Both the position numbers and the translations under genes were made by a program. Shown here one piece after another: positions 58,337 to 64,000 of a stretch of 64,000 nucleotides of DNA. Location: positions 122,838,613 to 122,902,612 of the forward strand of contig CAKMRJ010005634.1 in assembly GCA_928212115.1 (NCBI GenBank). The letters are read 5' to 3'. This DNA is from Lactuca virosa. Its lineage: Eukaryota; Streptophyta; Magnoliopsida; Asterales; Asteraceae. Position 1 is the stretch's first letter; every line of letters starts with the position of its first letter. The notes under the pieces were generated by a model. The model saw nothing but the letters and a program-made list of their open reading frames with translations, had not been told where the DNA came from and did no database searches.

Positions 58337-59672
58337 TGTCCTCCTCCTCCAAGTTTAGTTTACGATCACTAATCATAACATCATCCTATCTACCATGATA
58401 CAGATCTAACATATCAATACAATACAAAATCATACGATTAACCAGGATAACAATCCAAAGGGCCGACCTTGGTGCCTTTGACCCGTAAGTACAGTGATGA
58501 AAACTCACCTCGCAAACTGAACATAATTGATAAGGCCCAATTCCGAATCTCAGCTCTCAAACCGAAACCTATTTCCACCAAATGACCAATTCCATAAAAA
58601 TCCCAAAATACCCAAAAGACCCGCAAGGTCCAACTTGGTCAAACTTGGTCAAAGTCAATTGGTCAAACCCACGAAGTCAACTGAGTCAACCCATCAAAGT
58701 CAACCCACCGAGCTGACCCAGTACGAGTACACGGGGCGTACTCTGGAGGTACGCTTAGCGTACTCCAAGCCTCACATTGACCACCATCAGGGTGGTTGAC
58801 CGAGTATGTGGGGCGTACTTCCTTGTACGCGGGGCGTACCCACGTACCTCTCAAAATCCCCATTAAGTGCTTAATCCAACAAGTCCAAACGTCTAATTTA
58901 AGATCCAAGCCTAAAAAGGTGTTGCAAACCACTAAGTTTCCAACTTTATGGTTATGCATGTCTTATTAAGTCCCAAAACCAAGATCCATGTTTGTCTTAA
59001 CCACTTAAGACCTCTATAACCTGCATGCAAGCACCAAATGAGCCAAGATAGCATTTTTATGACTTAATGCACCTCAAATCTTCTGAAAGGACATATCCTT
59101 TGGTCTTAGAGTAGCTCATACTCATTAAGACCAAGAGGGACTAAAAACACATAAATTTCTCATGGAAAGATCTTAAAGAAATACAAGTCAAGATCAAAGC
59201 TTTATACCTTCTGGAGCTTCTCAAGAAGGTAAGAATCCTGGATCTACAAGTTGCTCCCACACCAAGGCTTCTCCAAGAATCTTCTTCTTCCTTCAATGCA
59301 CCAAGAACACACTTGAGCTCCAAAACACACACTCAAGGGTTAGGGTTTGCAAAAACGTCTCAAAGGAGGTGGAGGCTGAAGAGGTGGGATAAAATGAGGC
59401 TTAATGTTGCTTAAATACCACCCAAACCCTAAAAATTAGGGTTTTCCTCCTGGAGCTAGTACGCACCGCGTACATAAGTGTGCGCCCAACGTACTAGGGC
59501 GCCCCCCACTACGCTCAGCGTACACACATGTACGCTTGGCGTACTCCTCTGGCTAAAATTACGAAATTGCCACTAGGGCTTCAAAACACATTCCTTGGAC
59601 TTAGGGACTAAAATGTCATGAAATAAAATTACAAGGATGGATATAGAAGTACCTCAACATCAGGATGTTACA
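58337..59672 (-). repeat. 3' LTR of element E
   Basis: Ends TGTTACA at 59666-59672 (minus strand start TGTAACATCC). TATA-like minus-strand TATTTAAG at about 59404-59411. Dyads GTACGC-TTA-GCGTAC (58749-58763), GTACGC-GGG-GCGTAC (58825-58839), GTACGC-ACC-GCGTAC (59459-59473) and GTACGC-TTG-GCGTAC (59530-59544). Similar to 29199-30580. Confidence 0.75.
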
Positions 59673-59690
59673 ATTCTCTCCCACTTGAAC

Positions 59691-60200
59691 TATACTTCAT
59701 CCTCGAAGTCTACTGTGGTGAACAACTCAGGATAATGCGCTCGTATCTCGGCCTCCGGCTCCCAGGTCCACTCGGAGCCTCTCCGATGCTGACACTGAAC
59801 CTATACCAAAGGTATGTCCTTGTTGCGCAAGACCTTCATCTTTCTTTCCAGAATAGCTACCAGTTTCTCAACATAGTTTAGGCACTCATCGACCTAAATA
59901 TCATCCAAGGAAACCACTGCATCCTCATCAAATACACACTTTCGTAGCTGCGAGACATGGAAAGTGTTGTGAATCTGACTGAGCTCCTTAGGAAGATCCA
60001 ACCTGTATGCAACCTTGCCAACCTTGGAAATCACACAGAAAGCTCCAATAAACGGGACCTAACTTTCCCTTCTTCCTGAAGTGTATCACACCTTTCCAAG
60101 GTAAGATCTTTAGTAATACCATATCACCGACCTGAAACTCCAACTCGGATCGGCGTCGGTCGACATAGCACTTCTGCCGACTCTGAGTGGTTTGCAACCT
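59691..60200 (-). pseudogene. pol: Element E: integrase C-terminus and chromodomain
   Basis: Minus strand from 60197: FQVGDMVLLKILPWKGVIHF and KKGKLGPVY (the GPY/F region), then, in other frames, IHNTFHVSQLRKCVFDEDAV, VAILERKMKVLRNKDIPLV and HRRGSEWTWEPEAEIRAHYP. The last two match the chromodomain of Tekay-type chromoviruses (YxVExIL.., WEPE), which reads histone marks and steers insertion into heterochromatin. Two in-frame TAG stops interrupt it (near 59889 and 59802). The frame ends with TAG just before the polypurine tract. Confidence 0.8.
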
Positions 60201-61088
60201 CTTCCTGATCTACTGAATGAGCTCCGTGGTCTGAAGAACCAACTCAGTCCGCCCCATAACCCTGTGATCAATCTCATCCCAACAAACCTGAGTACGACAT
60301 CTCCGCCCATACAAGAGCTCGAAAGGCGGAGCACCAATGCTGGAATGATAACTGTTGTTGTAGGAGAACTCCACAAGAGATAGGTAGGAATCCCAGCTCC
60401 CACCAAAATCAATAATACAGGCACACAACATATCCTCAAGGGTCTGTTTCGTCCGCTAACTCTGGCCATCAGTCTGCGGATGATAAGAAGAGCTGAAGTG
60501 CAACCTCATGCCCAGTTCCTCGTGGAACTTCTGCCAGAAACGGGAGGTAAATCGAACATCACGGTATGAAACAATGGAGAACGGAACCCCATGGTGAGCA
60601 ACAATCTCGTGAACACACACATCGGCCAACTTCTCGGCCGAAGAACTCTCCCGAATCGCCAGAAAGTGAGCACTCTTGGTTAATCGATCCACGATGACCC
60701 AGATAGCATCAAAACCCTTTGCCGTTTTCGGAAACTTGATGATAAAATCCATTGAAATCTATTCCCATTTCCACATGGGAACCTCCAGAGATTGCAGCTT
60801 GCCATGCGACCTCTGATTCTCAACCTTGACCATCCTTCAGGTCATGCATCTCTCAACATACCAGACTATCTCCCTCTTCATACACGACCACCAATAGCTC
60901 AATCTCAAATCCTGATACATATTGGTGGCCCCCAGATGAATTGAAAAATGAGACTTATGAGCCTCCTCTAATACCACTTGTCTGATCCCACTAGACATTG
61001 GAACCCAGACCCGACCACATGGGGTTAACAACCTACGTCTATCTGAGACAAATCTGACAATCTCACCCCTGATCCCATTTTCTTCCAA
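60201..61088 (-). pseudogene. pol: Element E: integrase zinc and catalytic domains, catalytic residues lost
   Basis: H2C2 zinc domain region 61088-60837 (EEAHKSHFSIHLGATNMYQD, CMKREIVWYVERC). The catalytic core MDFIIKFPKTAKGFDAIWVI, VDRLTKSAHFLAIR, HHGVPFSIVSYRDVRFTSRF and SSSYHPQTDGQS runs 60752-60459. The family motif is SDRDxRF; here the first Asp is Tyr (SYRD). The next codon after DGQS, normally Glu, is TAG. The frame then resumes with RTKQTLEDM and the conserved WDSYLSLVEFSYNNSYHSSI and PFELLYGRRCRTQVCW. Two of three active-site acids are therefore gone. Confidence 0.85.
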
Positions 61089-61765
61089 TTATCTTCCTGA
61101 ACACCTTCGGCCTGATCCTCCCGTATCAATCCCAAAAGCGGGGAATCCATTGATATCCTCATACACGACACCATATTTGAAGACCCAGCCGACTTGCGGC
61201 TCAAATCTTCTGCCACCACGTTCGCTTTATCCAGATGGTAAAGTATCTCGCAGTTATAATCCTTGACCATATCCAGCCACCTGCGCTGCCTCATGTTCAG
61301 GTTCGGCTGATCCATAATGTGTCTCAAACTCTTGTGATCCGTGTAGATAGTACAACAGACCCCATGAAGATAATGTCTCCAAATCTTGAGGGCAAAAACC
61401 ACTGCCCCCAACTCCAGATCATGTGTGGGATATCGCGTCTCGTGCGGCTTCAGCTGCTGCGAAGCATAAGCAATCACTCGCCCTCTCTACATGAGGACTG
61501 CCCCCAAACCAGTGATGGAAACATCACAGAATACCACAAAATCCTCAATTCCCTCTGGGAGGGTCAACACCGGGGCCTCGCATATCCTCTTCCGAATGGT
61601 CTCAAATGTTGCCTGCTGCTCAGGGCCCCATTGGAAATCCACCCCTTCCTCTTCAGACGAGTGAGGGGTACTACAATCTTGGACAAATCTTGAATGAATC
61701 TCTGATAGTACCCTGCCAAACCTAAGAAGCTCCTGATATCTAAGGGGGATTTCGGAACCTCCCAC
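61089..61765 (-). pseudogene. pol: Element E: RNase H
   Basis: Minus-strand pieces: FVVFCDVSITGLGAVLM (first catalytic Asp region), a TAG, then IAYASQQLKPHETRYPTHDL, ELGAVVFALKIWRHYLHGV and TIYTDHKSLRHIMDQPNLNM (TDHKSL, catalytic Asp kept), RQRRWLDMVKDYNCEILYHL and KANVVAEDLSRK (usually ANVVADALSRK; the Ala-Asp is changed to Ala-Glu). The stop after VLM and frame changes near 61480 break it. Confidence 0.85.
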
Positions 61766-62510
61766 TGCATCACCGCCTCGATCTTGTCCAGGTCAACCAA
61801 AATCCCATCCTGGTTGATGAGGTGCCCCATAAACTGGACCTCTCGTAACCAAAACTCGCACTTCGAGAACTTGGGATAAAGCCTTTCTCTCCTAAAAACC
61901 CCCACAGCTCGCGAAGATGCTCCTCATGCTGCTCTCTGGTCTTGGAATACACCAAGATATCATCGATAAACACTATAACGGAATGATCGAGCATCGGCCT
62001 GCATACCCGATTCATCAAATCCATAAACACCACGGGTGCATTGGTGAGCATAAATGGCATCACCACGAACTCGTAATGCCCATAACAAGTCCGAAACACG
62101 GTCTTCTCCACGTCCTCCTCCCTCACTCTATCTTGATGATAACCAGACCTCAGATCTATCTTGTAGAACGAAGATGCACCTTGCAACTGATCGAAGAGGT
62201 CATCAATCCGCGGGAGGGGATAACGGTTCTTTATTGTTAACTTGTTCAATTCTCGGTAATCAATGCACATCCGGTATGAACCATCCTTCTTCTTGACAAA
62301 CAGTATCGACGCTCCCCACGGAGCACTGGTCGGCCTGATGAACTGCTTGCCTAGCAGCTCCTTTAGCTGAGATGACAACTCCTGCATCTCAGGCGGTGCC
62401 AAACGGTTCGACGCCTTGGCAATCAGCGCCGCACCTGGCACAAGGTCAATCTTGAACTTGACCTGCCTCTCGGGAGGCACACCAGGTAACTCCTCCAGGA
62501 ATACATCTGC
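61766..62510 (-). pseudogene. pol: Element E: reverse transcriptase
   Basis: An open minus-strand frame of 236 residues (62480-61770): FIRPTSAPWGASILFVKKKD, GSYRMCIDYRELNKLTIKNR, YPLPRIDDLFDQLQGASSFY, KIDLRSGYHQ (first catalytic Asp), FVVMPFMLTNAPVVFMDLMN (usually PFGLTNAPAVFMDLMN) and VIVFIDDILVYSK (FxDD intact). A frame change follows at about 61910, where the other frame gives YPKFSKCEFWLREVQFMGHL and SFLGLAGYYQRFIQDLSKIV (thumb/connection). RT motifs are intact, the connection to RNase H is not. Confidence 0.88.
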
Positions 62511-62951
62511 AAACTCCCTGACAACCGGAACCTCTGAAACCGAAATTTGATCTCAGCCCGCACACCCATGCAGAATATACTGAAGAGCCCTGGCCGCTGA
62601 ACAAAACCCTGAACACATCCTGGTTCCCTCTCCATAAATAACTAGTTCTCCCTCACTTGGGGTGCGAACTACCACTCGCTGGACCTCACAATCAATCATA
62701 GCACCAAACCAGCTCAACCAATCCATGCCCACAATCACGCAAACATACCCCATGGGAATAGGGATCATATCGATCGGGTAAGGCTCCCCGAAGATCTCCA
62801 ATACACAACCTTGATACACCGATGACGTAGAAACCCCGTGTTCGTTGGCAATAGAAACCCACAACGGACACTCTAACTCTCCAATAGGCATATCAAACTT
62901 TCTACAGAACGAACGAGATACAAAGGACGGAAACGCATCCGAGTCAAACAA
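62511..62951 (-). pseudogene. pol: Element E: protease, mutated active site
   Basis: Minus-strand frame 62951-62553 reads MFDSDAFPSFVSRSFCRKFD; the pepsin-like motif in the family is FDSGATHSFVS, so the glycine after DS is Asp and the HS is PS. Then DMIPIPMGYVCVIVGMDWLS with FGAMIDC, the conserved end (VILGMDWLxxxxAxIDC). The frame shifts near 62580. It would cleave gag-pol polyprotein, but the active site is damaged. Confidence 0.8.
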
Positions 62952-64000
62952 GACAAGAGCAGGGCAAAGAGTTCACTAGGAACGTACCCAACAGAGGCAC
63001 ATATATAATCATAACACAAAACATAATCAACAAGATAATGGATATGAACATACCAATCATAACATTTGGAGCTGCTCTGGCCTCCTCGGAAGTAAGCTGG
63101 AAAGTGCGACCTCGAGCCCTCGGGGGCTCCACCCTCCCCAGGCGCCCATCGGTGATCCTCAAAGTAGCTGGAACCGGGTCCTGCGCCAGCTTGGCGGCGA
63201 GCAATGGACAGTTGACCTTCACATGGAAAACCTTATCACAATGATAGAAAATCCTGGTACTCAGAGCTGGGGCCAACTGGCGGCATTCCCTCGAATAATG
63301 CCCCTCCTTGCCACATTTGTGGCATACACCTCCTGATCGACAAGCCCCGTCATGAACCTTACCGCACTTCCCACAAGTGCGACCTCTCTGACTCCCAGAT
63401 CTAGAATCAACGGCCTTGAACCGCTTCGGTGCTGGCTGCGACTGCACCGGGGCCGGTCTCTGCTCTCTCTTCTGCACCTCTATCCTAATCTCACGCCGCC
63501 TGGCGGCCTCCTGCATCTCTAACAAAGAATCATACCGCTGGGTGGAAACAAACTGCCTTATATCCGTATTGAGCATGCTCAAGTAACAGGTCATCTAAGC
63601 CTGCTTCGAAGCAAACTCAAGGCAAAACATGGGCCCTCCCTGTAAACATCCTGGTGATCTACGTCCCTTGCCTCAGGTCCAAAAACTCTTGGGCCAATCT
63701 CTCACACTCCACCCACAACACATATCTAGTACATAACATCTCCGAGAACTGCTCCCAAGACACAGCAGCTCTCTGCTCAGCAGAATACGATTCCGTAACA
63801 AGTCTCCACCAATCCTTCGTTCCGGACCTCAGAAGGTTCATAGCGTACCTGACCTTCTGGTCAGCTGGGCAAGAGCAGGTGAAAAATCATCCCTCAACAT
63901 CAGATAGCCACCTCATGGCTATGATAGGGTCCTGAACTCCATTAAAAGTCGGGGGCTTCTTATTATCGAAGTTTTGATACTGAAAAACTCACCCAACACC
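62944..64000 (-). pseudogene. gag: Element E: gag (partial, runs off window)
   Basis: Minus-strand: NLLRSGTKDWWRLVTESYSA and VSWEQFSEMLCTRYV (Retrotrans_gag capsid part, 63841-63660), a frame change, then MTCYLSMLNTDIRQFVST with QEAARRREIRIEVQKREQRP, basic residues, and zinc knuckles CGKCGKVHDGAC and CHKCGKEGHYSREC (63400-63290; the second is a perfect CX2CX4HX4C). The N-terminus lies beyond 64000. Several frame breaks (near 63600 and 63650) make it a pseudogene. Confidence 0.83.

Larger units (their letters stand above)
58337..64000 (-). mobile_element. Element E: Ty3/gypsy chromovirus (Tekay-like), truncated by window end
   Basis: 3' LTR (~58337-59672) is followed by polypurine tract (minus strand GTTCAAGTGGGAGAGAAT, 59673-59690), then, reading on the minus strand from right to left, gag, protease, RT, RNase H, integrase and a chromodomain. 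Gene order RT before integrase defines Ty3/gypsy, and the chromodomain marks a chromovirus. Many stops and frameshifts exist. The 5' LTR is outside the window. The outer LTR edge at ~58337 is uncertain. Confidence 0.88.

Noticed and set aside
58663..58959. 98-codon minus-strand frame in the E LTR
   Set aside because: It runs through the 'ttggtcaa' and GTACGC dyad repeats and is not shared as a frame with the related LTR at 29199-30580.

Overview
This is plant nuclear DNA, almost certainly from intergenic heterochromatin of a large eudicot genome. It is AT-rich, has no bacterial gene organisation, and consists of nested LTR retrotransposons and DNA transposons with plant TATA boxes, tRNA-iMet-type primer-binding sites and GT-AG introns. 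The repeat style and the F-box family carried here suggest Asteraceae, perhaps lettuce. That is an inference from memory, not a demonstrated assignment.

Layout from left to right. (1) 1-7543: a minus-strand LTR element with ~1.8 kb LTRs and no recognisable genes (LARD-like), cut by the window start. It sits in a solo or 3' LTR of 'family B' (7544-7768 plus 15519-16770). (2) 7769-15518: Copia-type element A, minus strand, complete with LTRs and a perfect TAGGC target duplication, inserted in that same B LTR. (3) 16771-18160: remnants of two Copia gag-pol copies in opposite orientation. (4) 18160-21638: AT-rich DNA with a GC-rich repeat, a 41-T run and a 152-bp tandem duplication. (5) 21639-22788: a 1150-bp Mutator-like element with ~310-bp terminal inverted repeats. 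(6) 23437-29198: a gutted family-B element with unequal LTRs. (7) 29199-30580: part of a Ty3/gypsy LTR. (8) 30581-46706: Copia-type element C, plus strand, perfect TACAC duplication, with an intact gag ORF but no usable pol. An 8464-bp CACTA transposon (31613-40076, TCT duplication) lies inside it. (9) 46712-48370: continuation of the host of C. (10) 48371-~58336: Copia family D as LTR-internal-LTR-internal, both pol copies broken. (11) ~58337-64000: a minus-strand Ty3/gypsy chromovirus (gag, protease, RT, RNase H, integrase, chromodomain, all decayed), running off the window.

The only cellular-type genes are two intact multi-exon F-box genes (36040-36924 and 37941-38976). They are tandem paralogs on the plus strand inside the CACTA element, opposite a frameshifted transposase-associated gene. 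No main CACTA transposase (TNP2/TNPD) is visible, so the element would depend on a helper.

Elements A, C and D are one related group. D carried a full gag-pol. A and C share the same long gag-downstream tract, which is pol at the DNA level but unreadable, so they look like parasites that spread after losing pol. Several families here carry clusters of short dyads with fixed arms and a free centre: GTACGC-NNN-GCGTAC in the gypsy/LARD LTRs, and ACTCG-N-CGAGT in family B and the Copia leaders. They lie close to promoters or primer sites and are the most unusual signal in the window alongside the F-box-carrying CACTA.
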